DNA of 64,000 nt from Paenibacillus cellulosilyticus (GCF_003182255.1 NZ_QGTQ01000033.1:1-64000), one strand, 5' to 3'; shown: positions 9,772 to 17,231, counted from the first letter of the stretch. The notes: generated from the letters alone by a model not told the origin. A program made the numbers and translations.

Positions 9772-9787
9772 GTTGTTTAATAAGTTA

Positions 9788-9873
9788 TGGTGCGGTAGAG
9801 AGGACTCGAACCTCCACGGGCGTACGCCCACTACCCCCTCAAGATAGCGTGTCTGCCATTCCACCACTACCGC
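9788..9873 (-). tRNA. tRNA-Leu (anticodon GAG)
   Basis: Acceptor GCGGTAG pairs with CTACCGC, and CCA is encoded. It has a class II variable arm with GGGCGTACGCCC, and anticodon loop TTGAGGG gives GAG. It is last in a three-tRNA unit. Confidence 0.95.
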
Positions 9874-9917
9874 ACATTTAGAAAATCATCACATTCGCTT
9901 CGAGGGTAAGAAGCAAA

Positions 9918-9993
9918 TGGTGAGCCATGTAGGACTCGAACCTACGACACCCTGATTAAAAGTCAGGTGCTCTACCAACTGAGCTAATGGCTC
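9918..9993 (-). tRNA. tRNA-Lys (anticodon TTT)
   Basis: Acceptor GAGCCAT pairs with ATGGCTC and CCA is encoded. The anticodon arm CTGACTTTTAATCAG reads TTT, and the T-loop GTTCGAGTC is standard. Confidence 0.96.
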
Positions 9994-9998
9994 ATAGA

Positions 9999-10073
9999 TG
10001 GTGACCCGTAGGGGATTCGAACCCCTGTTACCTCCGTGAAAGGGAGGTGTCTTAACCCCTTGACCAACGGGCC
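9999..10073 (-). tRNA. tRNA-Glu (anticodon TTC)
   Basis: Acceptor GGCCCGT pairs with ACGGGTC (one G-T pair) and CCA is encoded. The anticodon arm CCTCCCTTTCACGGAGG reads TTC. It is first in its unit, only 5 nt from tRNA-Lys. Confidence 0.96.
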
Positions 10074-10115
10074 TCACATTGTTCAACACGCCCGTTTGAA
10101 TCAGGCGACTTGAAG

Positions 10116-10144
10116 ATCATATCATGTACCAATTCGTTTTGCAA
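10116..10144 (-). promoter_or_regulatory. Promoter of the tRNA Glu-Lys-Leu unit
   Basis: Minus-strand -35 TTGCAA (10139-10144) and -10 TATGAT (10116-10121) are separated by 17 nt. The promoter lies about 43 nt before tRNA-Glu. Confidence 0.85.
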
Positions 10145-10196
10145 GCACCTTTTTCTAGGATAACTGATCGCTCAACGCGATTCAACATCTGAACAA

Positions 10197-10226
10197 AAGA
10201 AAAAGACCGATCGAGTTGCACGGTCC
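10197..10226 (-). terminator. Terminator of the tRNA Asn-Ser unit
   Basis: On the minus strand GGACCG and CGGTC arms surround an 11-nt loop and lead into TTTTTCTTTTG, 27 nt after tRNA-Ser. It separates the two tRNA transcription units. Confidence 0.75.
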
Positions 10227-10252
10227 CTAGCCTGCAAATCAGATAAAAAATG

Positions 10253-10343
10253 TGGCGGAGAAGGAGGGATTCGAACCCTCGCACCACTTACGCAGTCTAA
10301 CCCCTTAGCAGAGGGTCCCCTTGAGCCACTTGGGTACTTCTCC
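10253..10343 (-). tRNA. tRNA-Ser (anticodon GCT)
   Basis: This 91-nt class II tRNA has acceptor GGAGAAG pairing with CTTCTCC and ends in GCCA. The anticodon loop CTGCTAA reads GCT, and a long variable arm is present. Confidence 0.95.
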
Positions 10344-10344
10344 A

Positions 10345-10420
10345 TGGCTCCCCGAACAGGACTCGAACCTGTGACAACTCGATTAACAGTCGAGTGCTCT
10401 ACCAACTGAGCTATCAGGGA
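10345..10420 (-). tRNA. tRNA-Asn (anticodon GTT)
   Basis: Acceptor TCCCTGA pairs with TCGGGGA and CCA is encoded. The anticodon arm CTCGACTGTTAATCGAG reads GTT. It is separated from tRNA-Ser by one nucleotide. Confidence 0.96.
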
Positions 10421-10442
10421 AAATCGTGCAGTGACATTTAAT

Positions 10443-10472
10443 AATTTACCATGCCTGTCCCACTCTAGTCAA
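10443..10472 (-). promoter_or_regulatory. Promoter of the tRNA Asn-Ser unit
   Basis: Minus-strand -35 TTGACT (10467-10472) and -10 TAAATT (10443-10448) have an 18-nt spacer. The -35 overlaps the last codons and stop of the SprT-like gene. Confidence 0.75.
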
Positions 10473-10929
10473 GTACATTTAATATTAATTTTCCGGAGCA
10501 TTTGCCACAGCGGAATCGGGTCGGGTCAAGCCGGCGTCGACGCAAGTATTCCATACCGCAAGAACGGCATACAAGCTTATACTTAAACGGCTTAGGCTTG
10601 CGCGCTTCACGCTCCGGCAGCGTACGGCAATATCGGGACGCCCCCACTTGTACGAGCAATTGTTTGAAATCCTGATCACGATGCTGATAGCCCCGCTTCA
10701 TAATATGAAGATGATAATGGCACAGCTCGTGCTTAATGATTTTCTCCGTCTCTTCGGCTCCGAATGCCTCAAGCTGATGCGGACTGATTTCGATGTTATG
10801 CGATTTTGTAAAATAACGCCCGCCAGTCGCCTTCAATCGGCCATTAAAAGTAGCGCGATGCTTGAACGGTATACCGAACGACTCCAGCGATACTCGTTCC
10901 ACCCACGCCTGCAGCGTCTCATCATTCAT
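10465..10929 (-). CDS. SprT-like zinc metalloprotease-family protein (YdcK-like)
   Basis: Starting at the ATG preceded by GGAGGAGA (10929), the protein has 154 residues. The metallopeptidase signature HELCH lies at residues 67-71. The C-terminal zinc ribbon shows CRSCG followed by CGKC. The frame is open a further 18 codons upstream, but no ribosome site supports a longer form. SprT-family proteins are predicted metalloproteases or DNA-associated proteins of unclear function in Firmicutes. The neighbourhood with tRNA genes, cmpA and tex matches the ydcK region of B. subtilis, which supports orthology. Confidence 0.9.
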   Translation of the reverse strand: MNDETLQAWVERVSLESFGIPFKHRATFNGRLKATGGRYFTKSHNIEISPHQLEAFGAEETEKIIKHELCHYHLHIMKRGYQHRDQDFKQLLVQVGASRYCRTLPEREARKPKPFKYKLVCRSCGMEYLRRRRLDPTRFRCGKCSGKLILNVLD

Positions 10930-11043
10930 TGATAATCTCCTCCACCTACTTGAATTGTAAAGGTGGGCTGCGATACACTTCAAGTAGAAAGTTCGATCTC
11001 GTTCGAGCTGTTTTTGTTATTAGAGGGGAGAATCTTTACTATT

Positions 11044-11397
11044 ATGCCAACTATGCGCTACGTTCTGATGAAACAGAATGACACGGTTCATTTCGTTGAA
11101 ATGCCGGAATCGCACGCTTACCAGCTTAGCGCGCTCAATCTGCGTTTGCATAAAGAAATCGACAAGCTGACGGCAAGCAATGTCCCTGCACTTCCATACG
11201 CCATCGCTGAATGCGACAATGTCGAGCTGCATGATGCAACGATCCAAACGATTTCCGGATTGGATTACTTGAACAAGCTGGAGCAGGATTTTGCCCAAAT
11301 TAAAGAGCAATCGTACCCGCTCATCTCGCTGCTGACCGAAATTCGCGCACTGCAAGCACAGCTGGAGCAGTGGTACGAAGAGGAATACGAGAACTAA
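11044..11397 (+). CDS. Conserved-looking hypothetical protein
   Basis: A 117-residue acidic, soluble protein starting at the ATG at 11044 (first residues MPTMRYVLMKQND), with GGGGAG about 13 nt upstream. It is helix-rich, with a leucine/glutamine coiled-coil-like C-terminus (LLTEIRALQAQLEQWYEEEY). It has no signal peptide, membrane segment or cysteine cluster. I do not recognise the family. It is followed at once by a terminator, so it is a single-gene unit divergent from the SprT-like gene. Confidence 0.75.
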   Translation: MPTMRYVLMKQNDTVHFVEMPESHAYQLSALNLRLHKEIDKLTASNVPALPYAIAECDNVELHDATIQTISGLDYLNKLEQDFAQIKEQSYPLISLLTEIRALQAQLEQWYEEEYEN

Positions 11398-11405
11398 CAA
11401 GATGA

Positions 11406-11450
11406 AACGCATTACGCTGACTTATAATGGCGCAGTGCGTTTTTTCTTTT
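11406..11450 (+). terminator. Terminator of the 117-aa hypothetical gene
   Basis: AACGCA-TTA-CGC pairs with GCG-CAG-TGCGTT, followed by TTTTCTTTT on the plus strand, 9 nt after the stop codon. Confidence 0.75.
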
Positions 11451-11453
11451 ATA

Positions 11454-11688
11454 CGGTGTGAAACCTCTATCGAAGCATCTCGATGATGTGCGACCGCGTT
11501 TAGCGGTAGGTTTTGACGCCGATAAAATTCGCGGTGTGAAACCCTTTATCGAAGCCATTCGATGATGAGCGACCGCGTCTAAAGGTAGGGTTTAACGCCA
11601 ATAAACATTGTGGTGTAAAAACCTCTATCGAAGCATCTCGACGATGATCGACCGCGTTTAGCGGTAGGTTTTGACGCCGATAAAAATT
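11454..11688 (+). repeat. Three tandem copies of a ~78-bp element
   Basis: Copies lie at 11454-11529, 11532-11609 and 11611-11688. Each begins GGTGTGAAACC or a close variant and ends GACGCCGATAAA or similar. Within a copy, AAACCT near the start is complementary to AGGTTT near the end. Between them sit ATCGA...TCGAT and ACCGC-GTTTA-GCGGT arms, so one copy folds as a three-way junction. Copy 2 differs at many positions but often keeps pairing (AAACCC with GGGTTT). That points to selection on RNA or DNA structure. There is no ORF and no spacer content as in CRISPR. Confidence 0.85.
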
Positions 11689-11727
11689 TATATTTCCGGG
11701 TACACCCGGAAATTATTAATTTTTATG
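11684..11727. repeat. Long hairpin upstream of cmpA
   Basis: A perfect 10-bp inverted repeat ATTTCCGGGT / ACCCGGAAAT has a 2-nt centre. It is extended by AAAAATT and AATTTTT flanks with small bulges. It may act as a terminator or cruciform directly after the third tandem repeat. Confidence 0.7.
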
Positions 11728-11828
11728 CGGTCGAATTCACGCGAATGAAATCGTTTCGGACCTGCACTTCTACCCATCCATGCCCATATGCTATTCATAC
11801 AGTACGGTCCGGGAGGGGGACGACGCAT

Positions 11829-11969
11829 ATGCCGCAGTGGCTGTGCAATCAACTGATGCGCGCGTACCAGAAGAAGGATATTCGGCAGATCCGTCTGCTG
11901 AATGACTGCTGGTATTTTTACCGCGCGAAGCAGCGTCCGAGCGAAGAATCCGTAACAACGAATAGTTAA
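11829..11969 (+). CDS. cmpA: Cortex morphogenetic protein CmpA
   Basis: A 46-residue protein whose core MPQWLCNQLMRAYQKKDIRQ and the following RLLNDCWYFYRAKQ are characteristic of the CmpA family. CmpA restrains spore cortex assembly during sporulation in B. subtilis by acting with ClpXP on SpoIVA quality control; this is family knowledge. GGAGGGGG lies 9 nt before the ATG. The protein is a little longer than the B. subtilis one (37 aa) because of a polar tail SEESVTTNS. It sits next to tex and the SprT-like gene, as in B. subtilis. Confidence 0.92.
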   Translation: MPQWLCNQLMRAYQKKDIRQIRLLNDCWYFYRAKQRPSEESVTTNS

Positions 11970-12052
11970 GCTAAGGGGCTGAGCCCCTTTGAACCCTATT
12001 ACTTTCAGCATAATCAACATTTCTTTCTAACCGCTTTAAATCAACATTTCTA

Positions 12053-12087
12053 CCCATCTAGAGGATTTAATCCCATCTAGAGGATTT
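12053..12087. repeat. Direct repeat of a 16-bp unit
   Basis: CCCATCTAGAGGATTT occurs at 12053-12068 and again at 12072-12087. A related AATCAACATTTCT pair lies just upstream (12012 and 12039). Confidence 0.85.
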
Positions 12088-12097
12088 CTACCCCCCT

Positions 12098-12247
12098 AAA
12101 TCCTCCCTGCTAGGGAGGATCCCATGGGACTCCCGTCCCCTGGACCCCGGAAGGGGGAACGTGGGATTGGCAGAGACGCCGTCGCATTCTTTGGTGGTAG
12201 GAATCGCGTGCCCCTGTGGGGCAAAGCTTACTGGTTGCGCGTGATAT
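12098..12247 (+). ncRNA. Candidate structured RNA (unassigned)
   Basis: This stretch has consecutive self-complementary blocks. ATCCTCCC-TGCT-AGGGAGGAT forms the first. An outer ATCCCA/TGGGAT pair encloses CGTCCCC/GGGGGAACG. GTGCCCC-TGT-GGGGCA lies inside CGCG/CGCG flanks. No codon structure is seen. It matches no RNA family I can name, and the strand is a guess based on cmpA. Confidence 0.35.
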
Positions 12248-12258
12248 AGATCCAAAGA

Positions 12259-12287
12259 ATTAAGCGTTGTTGAACAACGCTTAATTC
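12259..12287. terminator. Perfect 14-bp hairpin
   Basis: AATTAAGCGTTGTT and its exact complement are separated by one base, followed on the plus strand by CCGTTT. It could end an RNA made from the folded spacer upstream. Confidence 0.5.
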
Positions 12288-12491
12288 CGTTTAGACTGTG
12301 TTAAAAGAGATATAAGTGTAGGGAAACATAACTTAATGTATCTCGATGTGTGGATTTTCGTGCATAGTGCCGTATTAGGTGTGATTTTACAACACTTATA
12401 GGGTGGCGAAGATGCGAGTATATAGAGTAAGAGTGGTTATACCGCGCTTATTCCTGGCTAAGCTTGCTTGAATTGCTAAGTTGGAATACAA

Positions 12492-12526
12492 CAAAAGCCG
12501 ATCCCCTGTTGCGGGATCGGCTTTTT
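12492..12526 (-). terminator. Terminator of tex
   Basis: AAAAGCCGATCCC pairs with GGGATCGGCTTTT around a 6-nt loop. It can work both ways and lies 15 nt after the tex stop. Confidence 0.85.
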
Positions 12527-12540
12527 ATTGCATACATCCT

Positions 12541-14787
12541 CTAGTCGGGTTTGACCATGGTGAGGCTGACGCGGCCTTTCTTCGCGTCGGCTTCGAGTAC
12601 CCAGACGGTGACGGCATCGCCAACGGATACGACGTCCGTCGGGTGCTTGACGAACTTGGTGCTTAGGCGCGAAATGTGGACAAGGCCATCGTTCTTGATG
12701 CCGATGTCGACAAACGCACCAAAGTCGATGACGTTGCGGACGGTGCCTTGCAGCTCCATGCCCGGTTTCAAGTCCTCGAGCTTGAGCACATCCGTCCGGA
12801 AGATTGGTGGTGGAAGCTCTTCGCGCGGGTCGCGGCCTGGACGCTGCAGGGAGTCGATGATGTCGCGCAGTGTCGGTACACCAACCTCAAGCTCAGCAGA
12901 GAGCTTCGTTACATCCGCCTCAGCCAGCTTGGCACGCACAGACTCGGTGCCCACATCCGCCAGCTTCAATCCGAGCGCGCGGAACAGCTTGTCTACAACC
13001 GAATACGATTCCGGGTGAATCGGCGTACGGTCCAGCGGGTTGTCCCCCTCTGGAATCCGTAGGAAGCCGATGCACTGTTCGTAAGACTTCGCGCCAAGCC
13101 GAGGAACCTTCGAAAGCTCCTTGCGCTGCGAGAATTTGCCGTTCTCATCACGGTACTTTACGATGTTGCGGGCAATCGTCGCATTGACGCCTGCTACGTA
13201 GGACAACAGCGACGGAGACGCCGTATTCACATCGACGCCGACGTGGTTAACCGCAGACTCTACAACGCCGCCTAAGCTTTCCTCCAGCCGCTTCTGACTG
13301 ACGTCATGTTGGTATTGGCCAACGCCGATCGCTTTCGGCTCGATTTTCACAAGCTCAGCCAACGGGTCCTGCAGACGACGTGCGATCGAAACCGCACTCC
13401 GCTCGGATACGTCAAGCGACGGGAACTCCTCTGCTGCAAGCTTGGATGCCGAGTAGACCGAAGCACCCGCTTCGCTGACGATCATATATTTCAATTCATT
13501 AGCGCCTGCCGCTCCGGCCTGACGCCGTTTGCCGATCAGGTCTGCAATGAACTGCTCCGTCTCCCGTGACGCCGTACCATTGCCGATTACGATCAAGCCA
13601 ACGCTATACTTGTCCAGCATGCCATTCACAATGCGCTCTGCATCAGCTACCTTGTTGTTGGGAGGCGTCGGGTACGAGACGGCTACTTCGAGCAGCTTGC
13701 CAATGTCGTCAACGACAGCGAGCTTGCAGCCTGTACGGTATGCAGGGTCGACACCAAGCACAACCTGGCCGCGAACTGGCGGCGACAGCAGTAGATTACG
13801 CAGATTAACAGAGAAGATCGAGATTGCATGTTCTTCCGCCTTCTCCGTCATCTCGCCGCGCACCTCACGCTCGATGGACGGTGCGATTAAACGTTTGTAA
13901 GCATCCTCAATAACCGAGGTCAGCACCGCCACAATCTGCGGTGCGGTATGCCGGCGGACAATCGTGCGGTTCATCCAATCATGGACGCGGTCAGCTGGAA
14001 CGTCGAGCGCTACGCGAAGCACCTCTTCGCGTTCGCCCCGATTAATGGCGAGTACACGGTGAGGCGGCAGCTTGCGTACCGGCTCCTGGTAGGCATAATA
14101 CATTTCGTATACCGTCTCAGCGCTCGCATCCTTCGCTTCCGTCCGGAGCACACCTTGATCATGCGTAAACTTGCGGACCCATGTGCGGATGGCAGCGTCG
14201 TCGGCAATATTTTCAGCAAGGATGTCCATGGCGCCCTGTAGAGCTTCCTCTGCACTGTTAACGCCTTTCTCCGCATCAATATAACGCTGCGCTTCTACTG
14301 AGGGATCTCCCTGCTTCGGTTGAGCCCATATCCAGAGTGCAAGCGGCTCGAGGCCACGTTCCTTCGCAACGCTCGCTCTCGTCTTCCGCTTCTGACGATA
14401 AGGACGATACAGGTCTTCGACCTCCTGCAGCTTAACAGCGGATTCGATGCCTCGGCGCAGCTCGTCCGTCAGCTTGCCCTGCTCGTCAATAAGCCGAATA
14501 ACCTCGCGCTTGCGCTCTTCCAGGTTGCGCCGATATTGCAGCTTCTCTTCAATATCGCGAAGCGCATTCTCGTCGAGCTCCCCCGTCATCTCCTTGCGGT
14601 AACGCGCAATGAACGGAATCGTATTGCCCTCATCAAGCAGCGACACGGCTGCCTTCACTTTCGTCAGCGGAATGGACAGCTCAGCCGCAATATCGCGTAT
14701 AATCCGTTCCCGCTCGGCCGCCGCTTGCTCCTCCGATAATTTCGTTACATTCGCTTCTGTCGGTGCATCCTGCTTCTCAACCGCCAC
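12541..14787 (-). CDS. tex: Tex-family transcription accessory / RNA-binding protein
   Basis: A 748-residue protein with the full Tex architecture. An N-terminal helical part includes KVKAAVSLLDEGNTIPFIAR. A YqgF/RNase H-like domain is near 320-450 (VLGVDPAYRTGCKLAVVDD). Helix-hairpin-helix motifs lie at about 490-560 (VNTASPSLLSYVAGV), and a C-terminal S1 domain near 660-730 (GTVRNVIDFGAFVDIGIKND). I chose the GTG at 14787, with AAGGGG 9 nt upstream. The longer TTG reading would start inside the repeat element at 14826-14914. Tex proteins bind nucleic acids and affect transcription; no specific pathway is implied by the neighbours. Confidence 0.93.
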   Translation of the reverse strand: MAVEKQDAPTEANVTKLSEEQAAAERERIIRDIAAELSIPLTKVKAAVSLLDEGNTIPFIARYRKEMTGELDENALRDIEEKLQYRRNLEERKREVIRLIDEQGKLTDELRRGIESAVKLQEVEDLYRPYRQKRKTRASVAKERGLEPLALWIWAQPKQGDPSVEAQRYIDAEKGVNSAEEALQGAMDILAENIADDAAIRTWVRKFTHDQGVLRTEAKDASAETVYEMYYAYQEPVRKLPPHRVLAINRGEREEVLRVALDVPADRVHDWMNRTIVRRHTAPQIVAVLTSVIEDAYKRLIAPSIEREVRGEMTEKAEEHAISIFSVNLRNLLLSPPVRGQVVLGVDPAYRTGCKLAVVDDIGKLLEVAVSYPTPPNNKVADAERIVNGMLDKYSVGLIVIGNGTASRETEQFIADLIGKRRQAGAAGANELKYMIVSEAGASVYSASKLAAEEFPSLDVSERSAVSIARRLQDPLAELVKIEPKAIGVGQYQHDVSQKRLEESLGGVVESAVNHVGVDVNTASPSLLSYVAGVNATIARNIVKYRDENGKFSQRKELSKVPRLGAKSYEQCIGFLRIPEGDNPLDRTPIHPESYSVVDKLFRALGLKLADVGTESVRAKLAEADVTKLSAELEVGVPTLRDIIDSLQRPGRDPREELPPPIFRTDVLKLEDLKPGMELQGTVRNVIDFGAFVDIGIKNDGLVHISRLSTKFVKHPTDVVSVGDAVTVWVLEADAKKGRVSLTMVKPD

Positions 14788-14825
14788 TTCAGCAAGCCCC
14801 TTCCATCTCGTACTTATAAAGCCCG

Positions 14826-14914
14826 TGTTCAAAAAGTTCGGTTTTCAGCACCTGATGTCGAATATGCTTCTTGTGATGCTTCGGGATCAAAGACGTACTT
14901 TTTGAACAACCTCT
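14826..14914 (+). mobile_element. MITE-like repeat, internally deleted copy
   Basis: The left end TGTTCAAAAAGTTCGGTTTT and right end ACTTTTTGAACAACCTCT match the two longer copies at 16197-16365 and 42358-42534. About 80 bp of the interior is missing, from just after TTCAGCACC. It lies between the tex start and the downstream hydrolase gene. Confidence 0.8.
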
Positions 14915-14918
14915 TAAA

Positions 14919-15560
14919 CTAGCGGTGTAAGCCAACGAACGGATTATTCGCCTTTTCGAATCCGATCGTCGTCTTCGGACCATGTCCGGGATATACCGTT
15001 ACATCGTCCGGCAGCTTGAACAGCTTGAGCCGTATCGAATCATAGAGATCCCGCTCGCGACCACCTGGCAGGTCGGTACGTCCAATAGATGCGCGGAACA
15101 GGACGTCGCCGCCAAATAGATCGGAGCCGCAGAGGAGGCTGACGCTGCCCGGCGAATGGCCAGGCGTATGCATCACGGAGAACTTGTGTCCGATGAGATC
15201 AAGCGTCTGTCCTTCGTCCAGCGCATATTCCGCAGGGTCCGTCGTCAGCGGCGGCGTTACGTCTTTCCAACGGTAAGAGCCGTTCAACTGCGCATTGGTC
15301 AACCAATCCGCCTCTAGATCATGTATGTAGACCGGGCACCCCTTTGCTTTGCGCACTTCATCAACGCCGCCCATGTGGTCAAAATGTGCATGTGTCAAAA
15401 GGATTGCCTCTATCTGAATCGATGCAATTCGTTCGAGCAGACGCTTCGGCCCCATGCCAGGGTCGATAATAACGCCTCTCTCGCCGGATTCATCCGTCAA
15501 TAAGTAACAGTTCGTCTGCAGTGGGCCAAGTGAGAAGGTCTGTATATTCAGCTTCGTCAT
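14919..15560 (-). CDS. MBL-fold metallo-hydrolase (glyoxalase II-like)
   Basis: A 213-residue protein starting at MTKLNIQTFSLGPLQTNCYL. The metallo-beta-lactamase signature THAHFDHMGG binds two metal ions. Further ligands appear in MHTPGHSPGS, GGDVLF and the C-terminal YPGHGPKT. Family members hydrolyse thioesters such as S-lactoylglutathione or bacillithiol adducts; the substrate here is not shown. The ATG lies 4 nt after the stop of the thioredoxin-like gene, so the two are co-transcribed. A thiol-chemistry role would fit the pair. Confidence 0.87.
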   Translation of the reverse strand: MTKLNIQTFSLGPLQTNCYLLTDESGERGVIIDPGMGPKRLLERIASIQIEAILLTHAHFDHMGGVDEVRKAKGCPVYIHDLEADWLTNAQLNGSYRWKDVTPPLTTDPAEYALDEGQTLDLIGHKFSVMHTPGHSPGSVSLLCGSDLFGGDVLFRASIGRTDLPGGRERDLYDSIRLKLFKLPDDVTVYPGHGPKTTIGFEKANNPFVGLHR

Positions 15561-15564
15561 CGGC

Positions 15565-16137
15565 TTAAATCGTAGTGAGCAGCTGACGCAGCTCGCTAAC
15601 AATATCAGTTTGGTAGGCTGTGCCTTCGCCTTCGCCATAACGACGCATGATTTCTTCCCGCGCCGCAGTTAGATTCTGCTGATAATCTGACGCTTCCCGA
15701 TCAGGATTGCCTAGCTTGAACGCGATCATCGGTTCTTGAACATGCTTTGTACGTGGGCCCCACTGTCCGCGTACAACACCGTCTGCTCCAGCAAAAATAA
15801 CGACTGGGATCGAGCGTCCGCCCATTGTCAAAAACTCATCCATCGTATCGAGATGCTGCTCCATAATAAGCACTTCTGTCTTGACGCCGCTTACCGCAAG
15901 CGCATGAAATACGACCGGCAGGTTGCGAACTACGTCGCCGCACCAATCTGCAGCAAGAATCAAGCAGCGCAGATCTTCGCGGCCATTGAGCGATTCGAAA
16001 AACTTGCGGTCTTCCTTATTCGGCCATTCGAAGGATTCGTATATGGAACGGAATTGATCTTGGTTTTTGGTCATGCCGTCGATGAACTGCTGAGGCGAAA
16101 TCCCTTGGTTCAGCTTCGCGCTTACATTTTTACCCAT
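15565..16137 (-). CDS. Thioredoxin-family protein with a single active-site cysteine
   Basis: A 190-residue protein starting at MGKNVSAKLNQG, with GTGAGG 10 nt upstream; an ATG 21 nt earlier has poor support. The thioredoxin-fold active site reads AADWCGDVVRNLPV. Cys66 is present but the usual second Cys is Val. The cis-proline segment GGRSIPVVIF is intact. It may act as a monothiol or bacilliredoxin-like reductase; that is inference. It is cotranscribed with the metallo-hydrolase gene. Confidence 0.82.
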   Translation of the reverse strand: MGKNVSAKLNQGISPQQFIDGMTKNQDQFRSIYESFEWPNKEDRKFFESLNGREDLRCLILAADWCGDVVRNLPVVFHALAVSGVKTEVLIMEQHLDTMDEFLTMGGRSIPVVIFAGADGVVRGQWGPRTKHVQEPMIAFKLGNPDREASDYQQNLTAAREEIMRRYGEGEGTAYQTDIVSELRQLLTTI

Positions 16138-16196
16138 GATGGCGAACCTCACTTTCATATCCGATATAATTAGTTGTCATTCTTCTTACTATTGAG

Positions 16197-16365
16197 TGTT
16201 CAAAATGATCGGTTTCCAGCACCGAGAAGGTTGGAGCAAGCGGGGAATGAGGATCGGAGCGTAGTGATTTGCTACGTGAGAACCGGAAGTCTCAGCTTCA
16301 TCCAAGATTCGATGCCTAGTCTTGTGATGCTTCGTGATCAACAACGGACTTTTTGAACGACCTCT
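16197..16365 (+). mobile_element. MITE-like repeat, full-length copy
   Basis: 169 bp with inverted ends TGTTCAAAATGATCGG and GGACTTTTTGAACGACCTCT. The interior contains GAAGGTTGGAGCAAGCGG and GAGAACCGGAAGTC, shared with the inverted copy at 42358-42534. It has no coding capacity and sits between the thioredoxin-like gene and the DedA gene. Confidence 0.85.
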
Positions 16366-16399
16366 AAATATTGTAGCAGATTTAGGCAGATACAGGCAA

Positions 16400-16443
16400 A
16401 GAAACGGACATGCTCTCAGCCAAAGGCCGGGTCCATGTCCGCT
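16400..16443 (-). terminator. Terminator of the DedA gene
   Basis: GCGGACATG/CATGTCCG arms on the minus strand lead into TTTCTTTG, 17 nt after the stop codon. An internal GGCC-rich loop is present. Confidence 0.7.
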
Positions 16444-16459
16444 TATTCCAATAGGTGTA

Positions 16460-17074
16460 TTAAGCTGATTTCTTGTTATTGCGGGAACGTACAATTTTGA
16501 ACACCACATAGACGATTAATAGGCCAAGCGCGACCAGAATGCCTTCGTGAATATACTTGCCCGCTTCCTCTTCGATCGTATCCCAATTGTCGCCAAGGGA
16601 TCGTCCCAAATAAACAAACAGAATCGACCATGGCAGCGAAGCCAGCGCCGTCAGCAGCGTGAAAATGCCGAAGGACATCCGCGCCATGCCTGCAGGAATC
16701 GAGATGACCTGACGCATGACAGGGACGAACCGCGCTGTAAAGACAATGCCTTTGCCATACTTGTCGAACCAGCCTTCGGCAATATCGATATGCTTCTTCT
16801 TAATCTTCAGGAACTTCCCGTACTTATCAAGGAATGGACGGCCGCCGTATCGGCCGATCGCGTACAAAATCCAGTTCTGAAGAACAGCTCCGACGGTACC
16901 GAAGATAACAGCTCCTAAAAACGATATTCTCCCGTCATAGACCAAGTATCCCGCATAGGCTAGCACAACCTCACTCGGAATGACCTCTACCATTAAGCCG
17001 AACAAAATGCCGAAGTAGCCGAGATCCTTCATCCATTCGAGCATCGTCGCCACAACATCTGACAATACGTGCAT
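16460..17074 (-). CDS. DedA-family membrane protein
   Basis: 204 residues from the ATG at 17074, which has AAAGGAG 6 nt upstream. The family signatures are FGLMVEVIPSEVVLAYAGYL, a glycine-rich GRYGGRPFLDKYGKF loop and FTARFVPVMRQVISIPAGMA. The last is the conserved arginine/proline segment of DedA proteins. Four to five membrane segments are predicted. DedA proteins act in membrane homeostasis, and some are C55-P or phospholipid flippases; which applies here is unknown. Confidence 0.92.
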   Translation of the reverse strand: MHVLSDVVATMLEWMKDLGYFGILFGLMVEVIPSEVVLAYAGYLVYDGRISFLGAVIFGTVGAVLQNWILYAIGRYGGRPFLDKYGKFLKIKKKHIDIAEGWFDKYGKGIVFTARFVPVMRQVISIPAGMARMSFGIFTLLTALASLPWSILFVYLGRSLGDNWDTIEEEAGKYIHEGILVALGLLIVYVVFKIVRSRNNKKSA

Positions 17075-17231
17075 GGTTTCTCCTTTCGCCTCTCCCATAG
17101 GCCTGTCTTGTCTCTTGTTTCGTATTCTAGCATACCCTTATGCCAAGTCCAAGTGCCTGAGGGGGCATGTTCAGACAGGCCTGCGCATAGACTAGCCTCG
17201 AATAGATACGTATAAGTGGAGGAGAAGTTGC

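Larger units (their letters stand above)
11970..12540. other. 570-bp spacer between cmpA and tex: folded, no gene
   Basis: No ORF with a ribosome site was found. The stretch holds a 16-bp direct repeat, a GC-rich block of nested hairpins (12100-12245), a 14-bp perfect hairpin (12259-12287), about 200 bp with no clear signal, and the tex terminator. Confidence 0.7.

Noticed and set aside
11454-11688. CRISPR array
   Set aside because: The repeats are about 78 bp, directly abutting, imperfect and without unique spacers. No cas genes are present.
14788-14832. Longer Tex start at TTG 14832
   Set aside because: The extension begins inside the inverted end of a dispersed repeat and has no ribosome site. 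GTG 14787 has AAGGGG at good spacing.
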